64,000 nucleotides of DNA from Fusobacteriota bacterium (GCA_022615965.1 JAKEGG010000007.1:92067-156066); one strand, 5' to 3'; numbered from the stretch's first letter, positions 51,819 to 63,370 are shown. Program-made: numbers and translations. Notes: generated from the letters alone by a model not told the origin.

Positions 51819-53036
51819 ATGGAAGAACAAAAAGGTCTTTTTGGTGAGTTTGGCGGCTCTTTTGTACCAGAACAGTTAGAAGCTGTCTTGGAAAATATTG
51901 GCAGGGAGTTTGAATCAGCAATCAAGGATGATGATTTTAATAAGGATTTGAACTACTACCTAAAACATTATGTTGGTAGACCTTCACCTTTGTATCTGGC
52001 CGAGAATATTACCAGAAAGCTTGGTGGAGCTAAAATATATTTAAAACGTGAGGATCTAAATCATACAGGTGCTCATAAAATCAATAATACCATTGGGCAA
52101 GCTCTTTTAGCCAGAAGAATGGGTCATAAGAGAATTATTGCTGAAACCGGTGCCGGGCAGCATGGTGTTGCTACAGCTACTGCTGCTGCCTTATTTGGTA
52201 TGGATTGTGTGATTTACATGGGGGAAAAGGATGTTTTAAAACAACCTTTAAATGTTTATAGGATGGAGCTGTTAGGTGCCAAGGTTATCACTGTGACTAA
52301 TGGTGCTAGGGATTTAAAGGCAGCAGTTGATGAGGCTTTGATGGATCTAGTACAAAATAGTGAAAGTACTTTTTATGTTTTAGGTTCAGCCGTTGGTCCT
52401 TATCCATATCCTCAGATAGTTAAGCATTTCCAATCAATTATTAGCGAGGAGATCGCTGTCCAGATTTTGGAACAGGAAAATAGATATCCTGATTATGTTA
52501 TTGCCTGTGTTGGTGGTGGTAGTAATGCAATCGGTGCCTTTGCCAAGTTTATTGGTAATAAAGAGGTTAAGCTTATCGGAGTTGAGCCTGGTGGCATAGG
52601 TATGGAAACTGGACTTCATGCTGCTCCACTTACTGAAGGTAAAATTGGAGTTATACATGGATTTAAAACTTATGTTATGCTAGATGATGAAAATGAAATT
52701 TTAACGTCTCATTCTATCGCTTCTGGTCTTAATTATCCTGGTGTTGGTCCTGAGCATAGCTATATGAAGGATGCTGGATTAGCTGAGTATTTTGCTGTTA
52801 CAGATTTTGAAGCTCTTCATGCCTTTAGAAAGCTATCCAAGCATGAGGGTATTATTCCGGCTATTGAAAGTGCCCATGCTCTTGCTTATGCGATGAAGTT
52901 AGCACCTACACTTAGCAAGGAAAAGCTTATTGTAGTTAATTTATCAGGCAGAGGTGATAAGGACCTGGATACTATTTTAAATTCTGAAAAAGTCAGCATG
53001 GAAATGCTTGATAATTTAAATAAGGCAGGTCAATAG
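51819..53036 (+). CDS. trpB: Tryptophan synthase beta chain
   Basis: [59 protein letters not shown] 51819 with AGGAGG; the track start is an upstream TTG. Confidence 0.96.
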   Translation: MEEQKGLFGEFGGSFVPEQLEAVLENIGREFESAIKDDDFNKDLNYYLKHYVGRPSPLYLAENITRKLGGAKIYLKREDLNHTGAHKINNTIGQALLARRMGHKRIIAETGAGQHGVATATAAALFGMDCVIYMGEKDVLKQPLNVYRMELLGAKVITVTNGARDLKAAVDEALMDLVQNSESTFYVLGSAVGPYPYPQIVKHFQSIISEEIAVQILEQENRYPDYVIACVGGGSNAIGAFAKFIGNKEVKLIGVEPGGIGMETGLHAAPLTEGKIGVIHGFKTYVMLDDENEILTSHSIASGLNYPGVGPEHSYMKDAGLAEYFAVTDFEALHAFRKLSKHEGIIPAIESAHALAYAMKLAPTLSKEKLIVVNLSGRGDKDLDTILNSEKVSMEMLDNLNKAGQ

Positions 53037-53038
53037 TT

Positions 53039-54538
53039 ATGTCATTAAAGTACATTACTACCAGAGAAGGTAGTCAGGTTATTGATAGTAGTAAGGCTAT
53101 TTTAAATGGTTTAGGTGATGATGGTGGTCTTTATTTACCTACAGAGATCCCAGAGGTTTCATTGGCTGATATTTCTGACTTGGTCGATGCTTCCTATCAG
53201 GATAAAGCTAAGTTTGTTTTAAAAAAGTTTTTAAATGATTTCACTGATGAAGAAATTGATTATTGTGTCAGCAATGCCTATAATTCCAATACTTTTACAG
53301 ATGCAAATATTACTCCTCTTCATGTGCTGAATCATAAGAGTGCTGTTTTAGAATTGTATCATGGTCCTACCTCGGCTTTTAAAGATGTGGCCTTACAGAT
53401 TTTGCCATATTTGCTTACTACTAGTGCCAAGAAGAATAATGACAATAGGACTTATGTTATTTTAGTTGCTACAAGTGGTGATACTGGCAAGGCTGCCTTA
53501 GAGGGTTTTAAGGATGTTCCTGATACTAAGATCATGGTATTTTATCCTAACAATGGTGTTAGTTTAGTGCAGAAGCTTCAAATGATTACTCAACTTGGGG
53601 AAAATGTTAAGGTAGTAGCTGTTGATGGTAATTTTGACGATACTCAGACTGGAGTCAAAAAACTATTTGGAGATCTGGATCTGATCAGTGATTTAGAAAC
53701 TAAAAATCATACATTTTCTTCAGCTAACTCTATTAATTGGGGTAGATTAGTTCCTCAGATCGTATATTATTTTGCTAGTTATTGCGATTTAGTAAAAGAT
53801 GGTAAGATCACATTAGGAGATAGGATCAATTTTACTGTTCCTACAGGTAACTTTGGTAATATCTTGGCTGGTTATTATGCTAAAAGGATGGGTTTGCCAG
53901 TTAACAGGTTGATTTGTGCTGCTAATGCTAATGATGTGTTAAAGGATTTCATTAATACTGGAATCTATAATCGTCAGAGACATTTCTATAAGACTGTTTC
54001 TCCTTCTATGGATATTTTGATTTCCAGCAATCTTGAGAGGCTATTGTTCATTCTTTCAGGTGGTGATAAAGCACTTATTTCTTCTTTGATGTCATCTCTG
54101 AAGTCTACTGGAGAGTATAGGGTAAGTGATGAGCTTTTAGCTAAGGTTCAGTCTGTTTTTTCTGCTAATAGTGCTGATGATCTTGATACTATTGAAACTA
54201 TCAAGAGGGTTTTTATTGATTTTGATTATTTGATTGATACTCATACTGCAGTAGCTTATAAGGTCTATGAAAAGTATCTTGAGTCCACTGGTGATAATTC
54301 CTTTAATGTTATTGTTTCTACTGCTAGTCCCTATAAGTTTAGCGGGGCTGTAGCAGAGGCTATCATTGACAATTATAGTGATTTCAGTGAGCTTGACCTT
54401 CTTGAAGAGATTCATAGGGTTTCAGGGGTTCATATCCCTAAAGGGCTTTATAGGTTGGAAAAGCGTACTGTGAGATTTGATGAGAGTATTACTAAAGATA
54501 ATATGGAGAGCTCTTTAAGAGATTATTTAGGTTTATAG
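53039..54538 (+). CDS. thrC: Threonine synthase
   Basis: YHGPTSAFKDVALQILP; VATSGDTGKAALEGF; VPTGNFGNILAGYYAKRMG. Confidence 0.95.
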   Translation: MSLKYITTREGSQVIDSSKAILNGLGDDGGLYLPTEIPEVSLADISDLVDASYQDKAKFVLKKFLNDFTDEEIDYCVSNAYNSNTFTDANITPLHVLNHKSAVLELYHGPTSAFKDVALQILPYLLTTSAKKNNDNRTYVILVATSGDTGKAALEGFKDVPDTKIMVFYPNNGVSLVQKLQMITQLGENVKVVAVDGNFDDTQTGVKKLFGDLDLISDLETKNHTFSSANSINWGRLVPQIVYYFASYCDLVKDGKITLGDRINFTVPTGNFGNILAGYYAKRMGLPVNRLICAANANDVLKDFINTGIYNRQRHFYKTVSPSMDILISSNLERLLFILSGGDKALISSLMSSLKSTGEYRVSDELLAKVQSVFSANSADDLDTIETIKRVFIDFDYLIDTHTAVAYKVYEKYLESTGDNSFNVIVSTASPYKFSGAVAEAIIDNYSDFSELDLLEEIHRVSGVHIPKGLYRLEKRTVRFDESITKDNMESSLRDYLGL

Positions 54539-54575
54539 CAATTGTTTTAATAAATTTAAAGCAGAATATTATTTG

Positions 54576-54623
54576 AAGTACACCCCAGATGTTGGACAAA
54601 GTCCTAACATTTAAAGGTGTACT
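54576..54623. repeat. Imperfect inverted repeat resembling abutted IS ends; likely acts as the thrC terminator
   Basis: AAGTACACCccagATGTTGGAC-aaa-GTCCTAACATttaaaGGTGTACTT followed by a T-run on +. Confidence 0.6.
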
Positions 54624-54728
54624 TTTTTTCCTATATCAAAATAACTAGAAACAGTTCAAAAAGTTGTACGAGATAGAATTATTACTTGACAGATATAAAC
54701 TTTTGTACGACCCCAGCTCAAAAAAATA

Positions 54729-54758
54729 CATCCCCGACACTCACATATGTCGAGGATG
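54729..54758 (-). terminator. Terminator after the dehydratase/activase gene
   Basis: CATCCcCGACA-ctcacata-TGTCGaGGATG with T-run on - strand. Confidence 0.8.
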
Positions 54759-54785
54759 CACAATATACTAAATTTTTCAGAAAAG

Positions 54786-57700
54786 CTAGCTGTTCCTGTG
54801 CTCCAAATTCTTAAAGGCCTTAGACAACATCAACTTCAACCTATTTATCTGATTAACCTCACTAGCACCAGGATCATAATCTACAGCCACAATATTAGCA
54901 TCCCTGTAACGCTTATTAAGCTCCTTGATAACACCCTTACCAGTAATATGATTAGGTAAACAACCAAAAGGCTGAACACAAACGATATTATCTACACCAC
55001 TATCGATCAACTCAACCATCTCACCTGTCAGGAACCAACCCTCACCCATACTATTACCTAAAGATAAAATAGGCTTAGCTCCTTCAGTTAAAGAGCCGAT
55101 AGTAGCCTGTTCATGAAAATTCTTAGACTTACGAAGAGCATTTCTAGCTGAACGCCTATAGATTTCCAAAGCACTAATTGCAAAATTAGCAATACTCTTA
55201 TCCTTCTTTTTACCTGCTAGCTGATCATATCTGAATACATTGCCATACAAAGAGTACAAGAAGAAATCAAGTAAATCAGGAACCACAACCTCAGCTCCCT
55301 CCTTTTCCAAAAAGTCCACCACATTATTATTAGCAAAAGGATGAAACTTCACTAAAATCTCACCAACAACTCCAACCCTTGGCTTTTTAACACCGTTACG
55401 AGGTATTGCATCAAACTCCTTAACGATCTTCTCCATATTACCAGAAAACTGCCTGAACTTACCATTAAAAATAGAATCATTACACTTCAAGACCCATTTT
55501 TCATAAAGCTCATTTGTAGAACCAGGTACCAACTCATAAGGCTTGGTAGCCCTAACAACCCTCAATAAAATATCCCCATAAACAACTGCCATTAAAAACC
55601 TATGCAAAAAGCCTAAAGTAATCTTAAAACCAGTTGACTTCTCCAAATTGCTAGAAGCAGTAACAGGAATGATTGGAACCTGAGGAAAACCAGCATCAGC
55701 TAAAGCTTTAGTCATCAGTGCAATATAGTTAGTAGCACGGCAGCCACCACCAGTCTGAGTCATTAAAACAGCCACTTTATCAACATCATACTTACCGCTC
55801 TTTAAAGCCTCAAGAACCTGACCAATAACTACTAAGGTAGGATAACAAGCATCATTATTAACAAACTGCAAACCTAAATCCATCCCCTTATTACTGATCT
55901 CATCTAACACCTCAAGCTTATAGCCCTGAGCCCTAAAGGCTTCCTTTAAAAACTGAAAATGAATAGGTGACATCTGTGGAGATAACAAAGTATAATCTTC
56001 CATTCCTGCCTTAAACAAAGGTGTCCTAAGTACTTCACCTTTAACTTCATCACGAACAAATTTAGAACGCTCATTCATTGCAGCAATCAAAGACCTGGCC
56101 CTTATTCTCGCAGCACCTAGATTATTGATCTCATCAATCTTGATCAAAGTATAAATCTTTCCATGCCTGTCTAAAATCTCTTTAACCTGATCTGTAGTAA
56201 TAGCATCAAGACCACAACCGAAAGAAGTAAGCTGAACCAATTCAATATTTGGCTCATTTTTCACAAACTCAGCTGCATTATATAACCTAGAATGATAAAC
56301 CCACTGATTAACAACCCTTAGATCATCCTTATCAGCAGCTAGCTTAGCAATAGATTCCTCTGATAAAACCACCAAACCAAGCTGAGTCAACATCTCAGGA
56401 ATACCATGATTGATTTCGGGATCAACATGGTAAGGACGTCCAGCAAGAACTACCCCTCTCATTCCTCTTTCTTTCATTTTACTAACAGTATCACGACCCT
56501 TTTGCTCCACATCTGCCTTATACCTTGCTAGCTCAGCATAAGCCTTGTCAAGAGCCAGATTGATCTCCTTCTTACTAATATCATAATGGTCCTTCAAAGA
56601 ATCATAAAGCCTCACAGCCATCTTCTTCTGATCATAAATAGGTAAAAATGGATGAATAAACCTGATATTCTCACTTCTGATTTCTTCAAGGTTATTCTCG
56701 ATAACTTCTGGATAACTAGTTACAATAGGACAATTATAGTGGTTTTCTGCACTTTCCTCCTCTTTGATATCATAAGGAATAGAAGGATAAAAAATAGTGT
56801 TAACACCCTTTTTCAGAAGATTCATTACATGGCCATTAGTAATCTTAGCTGGATAACACATGGATTCAGAAGGAATAGATTCCATACCAGACTCATAGAT
56901 CTTCTTAGAACTCCTGTTAGAAAGTTCGACCCTAAATCCCAGTTCAGTAAAAAATGTAAACCACAAAGGATAATGTGCATAAATATTTAATGCTCTCGGT
57001 ATACCTAATACCCCACGTCTGGCAATTGACTTATCTAAAGGATGGTAACCTCTAAAAAGCCTGTTATAGGTATAGTCATAAAGATTAGGCAACTTATTTT
57101 TAGCATCCTCTGCTATACCAGCACCTCTTTCACACCTGTTACCAGAAACAAAAAAATCACCAGTAGGGAAAGTGCTGATCGTCAACAAACAATTATTACC
57201 ACAAAGACCACATCTTCTCATATCATTATCATAATTAAATTTATTTAAATCCTCTTTTGGCAATAAAGAAGAATCCTCATCTGAACTAAACCTTTCCTTA
57301 GAAATCAAAGCCATACCAAAGGCACCCATGATTCCAGCAATATCTGGTCTTATTACCTCTCGTTCAGTAATCAGTTCAAAACTCCTTAAAACAGCATCAT
57401 TATAAAAAGTACCACCCTGAACTACGACCTTATCTCCTAGTTCTGCAGTATTCTTAAGCTTAATAACCTTATATAAGGCATTTTTAATAACCGAATAAGA
57501 AACACCAGCAGAAATATCTCCTACACTAGCTCCATCCTTTTGAGCCTGTTTGATTTTAGAATTCATAAAAACCGTACATCTGGTACCTAAATCAACTGGG
57601 CTATCGGCAAATAAAGCCTTCTTGGCAAACTCCTTTACTGGGAGAGACAAAGAATTAGCATAAGTCTCAATAAAGGAACCACAGCCAGAAGAACAAGCTT

Positions 57701-59021
57701 CATTTAACATTATACTGGTAATAACCCCATCCCTTACCTGTAAGGACTTCATATCCTGACCACCAATATCTAAAATAAAGTTAACTCCAGGCTGAAAGAA
57801 GTTGGCTGCCTTAAAATGAGCCACTGTTTCAATCTCACCTTCATCAACCTGTAAAGCAGCTTTGATCAATCCCTCGCCATAGCCAGTAACTCCAGCTCTG
57901 GATATCTTAAGATTTGGAACTTCCTCATAAAGTCTGATCATATTCTTAACAATATTGGTCAATGGCTTACCCTCATTACTGCCATAATATGACCATACCA
58001 AAGAACCAGCACTATCAATCACTGCCATTTTGCTAGTAGTTGAACCTGCATCAATACCCAGGAAATAAGGTTCCTGACTTTCTTCAAAAGAAACTACTTT
58101 GACCTTAGCCTTATTATGCCTACTTGTAAACTCAGCATATTCCTCCTCACTTTTAAATAAAGGAGGTAAGGTACTAATATTTTCTGAAGTCAGATCCTTC
58201 TCAGAAAAATCCTTGAGAATATTATTTATTTTATGTAGCTTTTCTTCTTTTTTAACTAACTCTGCGGTGCCTAAAGCTACAAAATACTGTGAATTATCAG
58301 GAAAAATAGTATCTTCAGGAGTAAGCTTTAAAACATCGATAAATCTATTTCTAAGCTCAGACATAAAGGTCAAAGGACCACCTAAGAAAGCCACCTTTCC
58401 TTTGATTGGCCTGCCACAGGCCAGACCACTAATTGTCTGATTCACCACAGCTTGAAAGATGGAAACAGCAATATCAGAAATAGCAGCGCCCTCATTGATC
58501 AATGGTTGTACATCGGTTTTAGCAAATACCCCACATCTTGAAGCAATAGGATAAATAGTCTTATATTTTTTAGCCATTTCATTAAGCTCATCGACCTCAA
58601 TCTTCATCAGCTGTGCCATTTGATCAATAAAAGCACCTGTACCACCGGCACAAACCCCATTCATTCTTTGCTCATTGCTGGCTCCTAAATAGGTAATCTT
58701 AGCATCCTCACCACCTAGCTCTATTGCTACATCAGTTTCTGGTATATACTTTTCAATTGCTTCAGTTAAAGCAATAACCTCCTGAACAAAAGGCAAGCCC
58801 AGCTTCTCTGACAGACCCATTCCTCCAGAACCAGTAAACATGATCTTAAAGTAATGATCAGGAAACTGCTCATTGACCTCCTTCAACATAGTGATACCAG
58901 TTTTCAAAATCTCTGAATAATGTCTTTCATATGATTTATATAAACAATTATCTTCCTCATCCACTACAACTACCTTAACAGTAGTTGAGCCAACATCCAT
59001 TCCTAAAAATAGTGTTTTCAT
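54786..59021 (-). CDS. Large fusion: two BcrA/BadF/HgdC-type activase domains + DUF2229-like + HgdB-like dehydratase region
   Basis: GMDVGSTTVKVVVVDEE...MNGVCAGGTGAFIDQMAQ...RCGVFAKTDV; GIDAGSTTSKMAVID...NEACSSGCGSFIETYA...RCTVFMNSKI; MRRCGLCGNNCLL; 1411 aa. Confidence 0.92.
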   Translation of the reverse strand: MKTLFLGMDVGSTTVKVVVVDEEDNCLYKSYERHYSEILKTGITMLKEVNEQFPDHYFKIMFTGSGGMGLSEKLGLPFVQEVIALTEAIEKYIPETDVAIELGGEDAKITYLGASNEQRMNGVCAGGTGAFIDQMAQLMKIEVDELNEMAKKYKTIYPIASRCGVFAKTDVQPLINEGAAISDIAVSIFQAVVNQTISGLACGRPIKGKVAFLGGPLTFMSELRNRFIDVLKLTPEDTIFPDNSQYFVALGTAELVKKEEKLHKINNILKDFSEKDLTSENISTLPPLFKSEEEYAEFTSRHNKAKVKVVSFEESQEPYFLGIDAGSTTSKMAVIDSAGSLVWSYYGSNEGKPLTNIVKNMIRLYEEVPNLKISRAGVTGYGEGLIKAALQVDEGEIETVAHFKAANFFQPGVNFILDIGGQDMKSLQVRDGVITSIMLNEACSSGCGSFIETYANSLSLPVKEFAKKALFADSPVDLGTRCTVFMNSKIKQAQKDGASVGDISAGVSYSVIKNALYKVIKLKNTAELGDKVVVQGGTFYNDAVLRSFELITEREVIRPDIAGIMGAFGMALISKERFSSDEDSSLLPKEDLNKFNYDNDMRRCGLCGNNCLLTISTFPTGDFFVSGNRCERGAGIAEDAKNKLPNLYDYTYNRLFRGYHPLDKSIARRGVLGIPRALNIYAHYPLWFTFFTELGFRVELSNRSSKKIYESGMESIPSESMCYPAKITNGHVMNLLKKGVNTIFYPSIPYDIKEEESAENHYNCPIVTSYPEVIENNLEEIRSENIRFIHPFLPIYDQKKMAVRLYDSLKDHYDISKKEINLALDKAYAELARYKADVEQKGRDTVSKMKERGMRGVVLAGRPYHVDPEINHGIPEMLTQLGLVVLSEESIAKLAADKDDLRVVNQWVYHSRLYNAAEFVKNEPNIELVQLTSFGCGLDAITTDQVKEILDRHGKIYTLIKIDEINNLGAARIRARSLIAAMNERSKFVRDEVKGEVLRTPLFKAGMEDYTLLSPQMSPIHFQFLKEAFRAQGYKLEVLDEISNKGMDLGLQFVNNDACYPTLVVIGQVLEALKSGKYDVDKVAVLMTQTGGGCRATNYIALMTKALADAGFPQVPIIPVTASSNLEKSTGFKITLGFLHRFLMAVVYGDILLRVVRATKPYELVPGSTNELYEKWVLKCNDSIFNGKFRQFSGNMEKIVKEFDAIPRNGVKKPRVGVVGEILVKFHPFANNNVVDFLEKEGAEVVVPDLLDFFLYSLYGNVFRYDQLAGKKKDKSIANFAISALEIYRRSARNALRKSKNFHEQATIGSLTEGAKPILSLGNSMGEGWFLTGEMVELIDSGVDNIVCVQPFGCLPNHITGKGVIKELNKRYRDANIVAVDYDPGASEVNQINRLKLMLSKAFKNLEHRNS

Positions 59022-59035
59022 TTTTTCTCTCTCCT

Positions 59036-60166
59036 TTAAGATAAAAATTTGACCATACAGTAATTAGCCACATCAAAGCCATTCTCTGTAAGTCTCAATT
59101 GATCATCTTCTAAACTAATTAATTTTAGCTGTTCCAATTCTGAAATAGCTTCTCTATATTTTTCTCTTATATCTATATTATATCTGGTTGCAAAATCAAT
59201 TAAATCAAGACCTTTTGAAAGACGTAAACCTAATATGATACCATCTTCCATAGCCATATTATCATCTATTTCCACCAGATCATATTGGGCTAAATCATTT
59301 TCTATATCAATATACTCTTCTAAGACCTGAGTATTTCTATATCTGCAATTATCTATCTTGGAGGTACTCCCTAAACCAAAACCAAGATAATCCTCATTAT
59401 GCCAATAAATCAAATTATGCCTGGATTCAAAACCAGGCTGACAATAATTGGATATTTCATATCTTTTATAGCCAGCTATTAATAAATTTTGGTTAATATG
59501 ATGCCTCATCAAAAGCAAATCTTCATCTGTTGGCAGAATAAGTTTGCCTGCAGCATAATCTTTTTCAAACTTCGTGCCTTCTTCAATAATCAAACCATAA
59601 ATAGAAATATGTTTAGGCTTTAATGCAATAGCCTCACTAAGATCAGAAACAATACGTTCAAGGCTATCCTCAGGTAAACCATACATCAGATCAAGAGAAT
59701 AATTTTCAAATCCAGCCTTCCTGATCAAATCAATAGTATCATAAACTTTTTCTTTAGTATGTATCCTACCTAACCGTTTCAACATATTGCTATCAAAGCT
59801 TTGTACCCCTATAGAAACCCTGTTGATGCCTATATCAAAATATTCTTCAAGCTTTTCTTTCGTTAACGTACCAGGATTTACTTCAATACTAACTTCATTT
59901 AGATTACTTAAATCAAAGGATTCCCGTAAAGCAATGAATATTTTTCTAACATACTCTGAAGGTATGGCAGAAGGAGTTCCACCTCCGAAATATATAGTAT
60001 CTATAATATAATCTTTGTATTTTGAAGCTTTGATCTCATTTATTAAAGCAATTAAATACTGATCAGCCAACTCCATTTTGCTAAAGGATAAAAAGTCACA
60101 ATAATCACATTTTTTCCAACAAAAAGGTATATGAATATATATTCCTAGCTTAGCTTTCATCATCAA
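59036..60166 (-). CDS. hemW: HemW-like radical SAM protein
   Basis: [41 protein letters not shown]. Confidence 0.93.
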   Translation of the reverse strand: MMMKAKLGIYIHIPFCWKKCDYCDFLSFSKMELADQYLIALINEIKASKYKDYIIDTIYFGGGTPSAIPSEYVRKIFIALRESFDLSNLNEVSIEVNPGTLTKEKLEEYFDIGINRVSIGVQSFDSNMLKRLGRIHTKEKVYDTIDLIRKAGFENYSLDLMYGLPEDSLERIVSDLSEAIALKPKHISIYGLIIEEGTKFEKDYAAGKLILPTDEDLLLMRHHINQNLLIAGYKRYEISNYCQPGFESRHNLIYWHNEDYLGFGLGSTSKIDNCRYRNTQVLEEYIDIENDLAQYDLVEIDDNMAMEDGIILGLRLSKGLDLIDFATRYNIDIREKYREAISELEQLKLISLEDDQLRLTENGFDVANYCMVKFLS

Positions 60167-61958
60167 TTCTTAGAACAGCCATAAAAGCTTCCTGAGGTAC
60201 TTCTATTCTACCAACCTGTTTCATTCGCTTCTTGCCTTCCTTCTGTTTTTCCAAAAGCTTTCTCTTTCTGGAAATATCACCACCATAACACTTCTCCAGC
60301 ACATCCTTACGCATGGCCTTAACAGTTTCTCTGGCAATTACCTTAGAGCCAACAGCAGCCTGAATTGGTACTTCAAAGAGCTGTTTGGGAATCAGCTTCC
60401 TTAACTTTGAAACCAGTGCTCTTCCTCTGTAGTAGGACTTATCCTTATGTACTATTGATGATAAAGCATCTATTACCTCTCCAGCTAGTAAGATATCAAG
60501 CTTAACTAGCTTAGAAGGCTCATGTCCAGCTAATTCATAGTCCAGGCTGGCATAGCCTTTAGTCCTTGATTTCAGCTGATCGAAGAAATCATAGATTATC
60601 TCACTTAATGGCAGCTTATAGGTTAAAATCACTCTGATTGGTGTGATATACTCCATATTAACAAAGATACCCCTTTTATCCTGACAAAGCTCCATAACTG
60701 TACCAACATAATCATTAGGTACCATGATAGTCGACTTGACGATCGGCTCCTCAATATATTCTACAAACTTAGTATCTGGCAAAAGTGCCGGACTATCGAT
60801 ATCTACTATGCTGCCATCAGTTTTATGTACCTTGAAAACAACACTAGGTGCTGTAGTGATCAGAGAAAGATTATATTCCCTTTCAAGCCTTTCTTGAATG
60901 ATTTCCATATGCAAAAGACCTAAAAAGCCACATCTAAAACCAAAACCTAAAGCAGTAGAGGTTTCAGGCTCAAATAACAATGATGCATCATTTAACTGTA
61001 ATTTTTCCAAAGCATCCTTTAAGTCATTATATTGATCGTTATCAATTGGATAAAGACCACAATATACCATAGGAACTGCCTTTTTATAACCAGCTAATGG
61101 AGTAGCTGCTGGTTTATCAGCGCTGGTAATAGTATCTCCTACCCTGGTATCAGCAACCTTCTTGATACTTGCAGCAATATAGCCAACATCTCCGGCACTA
61201 AGTTTCTCAACAATTTTATGCATAGGTTCAAAAACCCCAACTTCAGTAACCTCAAATTCCTTACCTGTAGAAAACATTTTTATTTTCATACCTTTTTTGA
61301 CTTCACCATCCATGATTCTCACATAGGATAGCGCCCCTTTATAGACATCAAAATTCGAATCAAAAATCAAAGCCTTTAATGGTGCATCTATTTCACCTAC
61401 AGGAGCAGGTATTTTCTTAATAATTGCTTCTAATATTTCTCTTGTACCTTCACCTGTTTTTGCAGAGGTCAAGATTGCTTCACTGACATCGAGACCTATG
61501 ACCTCTTCAATCTCATACTTTACTCGTAAAGGCTCGGCACTAGGTAAATCGATTTTATTGATAACAGGTATGATTTCCAGGTTGTTTTCTACAGCCAGAT
61601 AAACATTGGCCATAGTCTGTGCTTCGATTCCTTGGGAAGCATCTACTACTAACAAAGCACCTTCACAGGCAGCCAGACTTCTGGAAACCTCATAGGTAAA
61701 ATCTACATGGCCAGGTGTATCGATTAAATTTAAAAAATAATCCTTACCATCCAATGCTGTATATTTCATTTTGATAGCCTGAAGCTTGATAGTAATACCT
61801 CTCTCTTGCTCCAGATCCATCCTATCCAACAATTGAGATGACATATCTCTTTTCTCAACTACCCCAGTATATTCAATAAGCCTATCAGCTAAGGTAGACT
61901 TCCCATGGTCTATATGTGCTATGATACAAAAATTTCTAATATTGTTTAAATCTGACAT
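60150..61958 (-). CDS. lepA: Elongation factor 4
   Basis: [59 protein letters not shown]. Confidence 0.98.
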   Translation of the reverse strand: MSDLNNIRNFCIIAHIDHGKSTLADRLIEYTGVVEKRDMSSQLLDRMDLEQERGITIKLQAIKMKYTALDGKDYFLNLIDTPGHVDFTYEVSRSLAACEGALLVVDASQGIEAQTMANVYLAVENNLEIIPVINKIDLPSAEPLRVKYEIEEVIGLDVSEAILTSAKTGEGTREILEAIIKKIPAPVGEIDAPLKALIFDSNFDVYKGALSYVRIMDGEVKKGMKIKMFSTGKEFEVTEVGVFEPMHKIVEKLSAGDVGYIAASIKKVADTRVGDTITSADKPAATPLAGYKKAVPMVYCGLYPIDNDQYNDLKDALEKLQLNDASLLFEPETSTALGFGFRCGFLGLLHMEIIQERLEREYNLSLITTAPSVVFKVHKTDGSIVDIDSPALLPDTKFVEYIEEPIVKSTIMVPNDYVGTVMELCQDKRGIFVNMEYITPIRVILTYKLPLSEIIYDFFDQLKSRTKGYASLDYELAGHEPSKLVKLDILLAGEVIDALSSIVHKDKSYYRGRALVSKLRKLIPKQLFEVPIQAAVGSKVIARETVKAMRKDVLEKCYGGDISRKRKLLEKQKEGKKRMKQVGRIEVPQEAFMAVLRIDDES

Positions 61959-62063
61959 TTCTCACCTCATTTTTTCCCATTTTACATTATATCATTTTTT
62001 TTATAAAATTACAGGTATCTTATTTAGAATTATTAAAAGATAGTATATATTATTTCACAAAAA

Positions 62064-62084
62064 AAGACTACCAAGAGTAGTCTT
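62064..62084 (-). terminator. Terminator after rdgB
   Basis: AAGACTAC-caaga-GTAGTCTT followed by T-run on - strand. Confidence 0.85.
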
Positions 62085-62676
62085 AAAATGTATTAAAATA
62101 TTTATTTTCTATAAAACTTTTAAACTCAGCCAGTGCTTGACCCCTATGACTGATTTTATTCTTTTCTGCCAAAGAAATCTGAGCCATAGTTTTCCTAAAA
62201 TTTTCAATATAAAAAATAGGATCATAGCCAAAACCACCTATACCTTTTTCATGTTTGATAATCTGACCATAACAAGACTTTTCTGTACTAAAGCAAACTT
62301 CATTATCAATAAAATAAATAGCACAGGTATAATGGGCATTTCTGTTATCCTGTCCCTTTAATAAATCTATGATCATCTGATTTTTCACTTTAGAAGGAGT
62401 ATCATAGCCACCAAACCTGGCTGAATGGATACCTGGTTCACCAGCTAAAGCATCTATACATATCCCTGAATCATCAGCTAAAGTTGGTATTTTATAAATC
62501 TGATAAATTGCTTTGGCTTTTATTGCAGCATTTTCCCTAAAGGTATTTCCATCCTCAACTATATCTTCTGTAAAGCCAATATCATCTAAGGATAAAATCT
62601 CTATATTCGTCCCTTTGAATAGAGCCTTTATTTCCAGTTTTTTATGCTTATTTTTAGTTGCTAACAGAATTTTCAT
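62083..62676 (-). CDS. rdgB: XTP/dITP diphosphatase
   Basis: LLATKNKHKKLEIKALF; LADDSGICIDALAGEPGIHSARF; GGFGYDPIFYI. Confidence 0.96.
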   Translation of the reverse strand: MKILLATKNKHKKLEIKALFKGTNIEILSLDDIGFTEDIVEDGNTFRENAAIKAKAIYQIYKIPTLADDSGICIDALAGEPGIHSARFGGYDTPSKVKNQMIIDLLKGQDNRNAHYTCAIYFIDNEVCFSTEKSCYGQIIKHEKGIGGFGYDPIFYIENFRKTMAQISLAEKNKISHRGQALAEFKSFIENKYFNTF

Positions 62677-63370
62677 TGATTTCCTCTTTGATTATCAATA
62701 TGATTTCTCTGATTCCAATTTTAGCTAATGATAAAATCTCTGCCATATCAGATTCACTAAAAACATTTTCTTCCCCTGTTCCCTGAACCTCAATAAACAT
62801 GTCCTGATCATTTAGTACTACATTCATATCTACAATAGCATGACTATCCTCTTCATAGCAAAGATCCATGATAAATCTGTCATCTACTTTGCCAACGCTA
62901 ACTGCTCCAATAAAATATTTTATTGGCATATCATTTATAACTCCATCATTCAAAAGCTTCTTACAAGCATCATATAGAGCAATAAAACCAGCATTGATCG
63001 ATGCTGTCCTGGTCCCTCCATCTCCCTGTAAAACATCACAGTCTATGGTAATAGTTCTTTCACCTAGCTTCTTCCTGTCAATTGCACTTCTTAAAGCTCT
63101 GCCAATAAGCCTCTGTATTTCCTGACTACGTCCATCAAGCTTTAAGCTAGCAATATCTCTTCTTTTTCTCGTTCTGTTAGCTCTAGGCAGCATACTGTAT
63201 TCAGCAGTTACCCAACCTGTTTCTTTTCCTTCAAGAAAAGGCGGCACCTTTTCTTCTATGCTGGCGGTTGCCAGTACAATAGTATCTCCCATTTCAATCA
63301 AACAAGAGCCTTCAGGATATTTCAAAAAATTTCTTTTGATATTAATTTTTCTTAAGCCATTATCTGACAT
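62654..63370 (-). CDS. rph: Ribonuclease PH
   Basis: GWVTAEYSMLPRANRTRKRRD; DCDVLQGDGGTRTASINAGF. Confidence 0.97.
   Translation of the reverse strand: MSDNGLRKINIKRNFLKYPEGSCLIEMGDTIVLATASIEEKVPPFLEGKETGWVTAEYSMLPRANRTRKRRDIASLKLDGRSQEIQRLIGRALRSAIDRKKLGERTITIDCDVLQGDGGTRTASINAGFIALYDACKKLLNDGVINDMPIKYFIGAVSVGKVDDRFIMDLCYEEDSHAIVDMNVVLNDQDMFIEVQGTGEENVFSESDMAEILSLAKIGIREIILIIKEEINENSVSN

Noticed and set aside
52434-52658. - strand 74-aa ORF inside trpB, and 54137..54415 inside thrC
   Set aside because: Antisense to well-supported genes, no supporting features.
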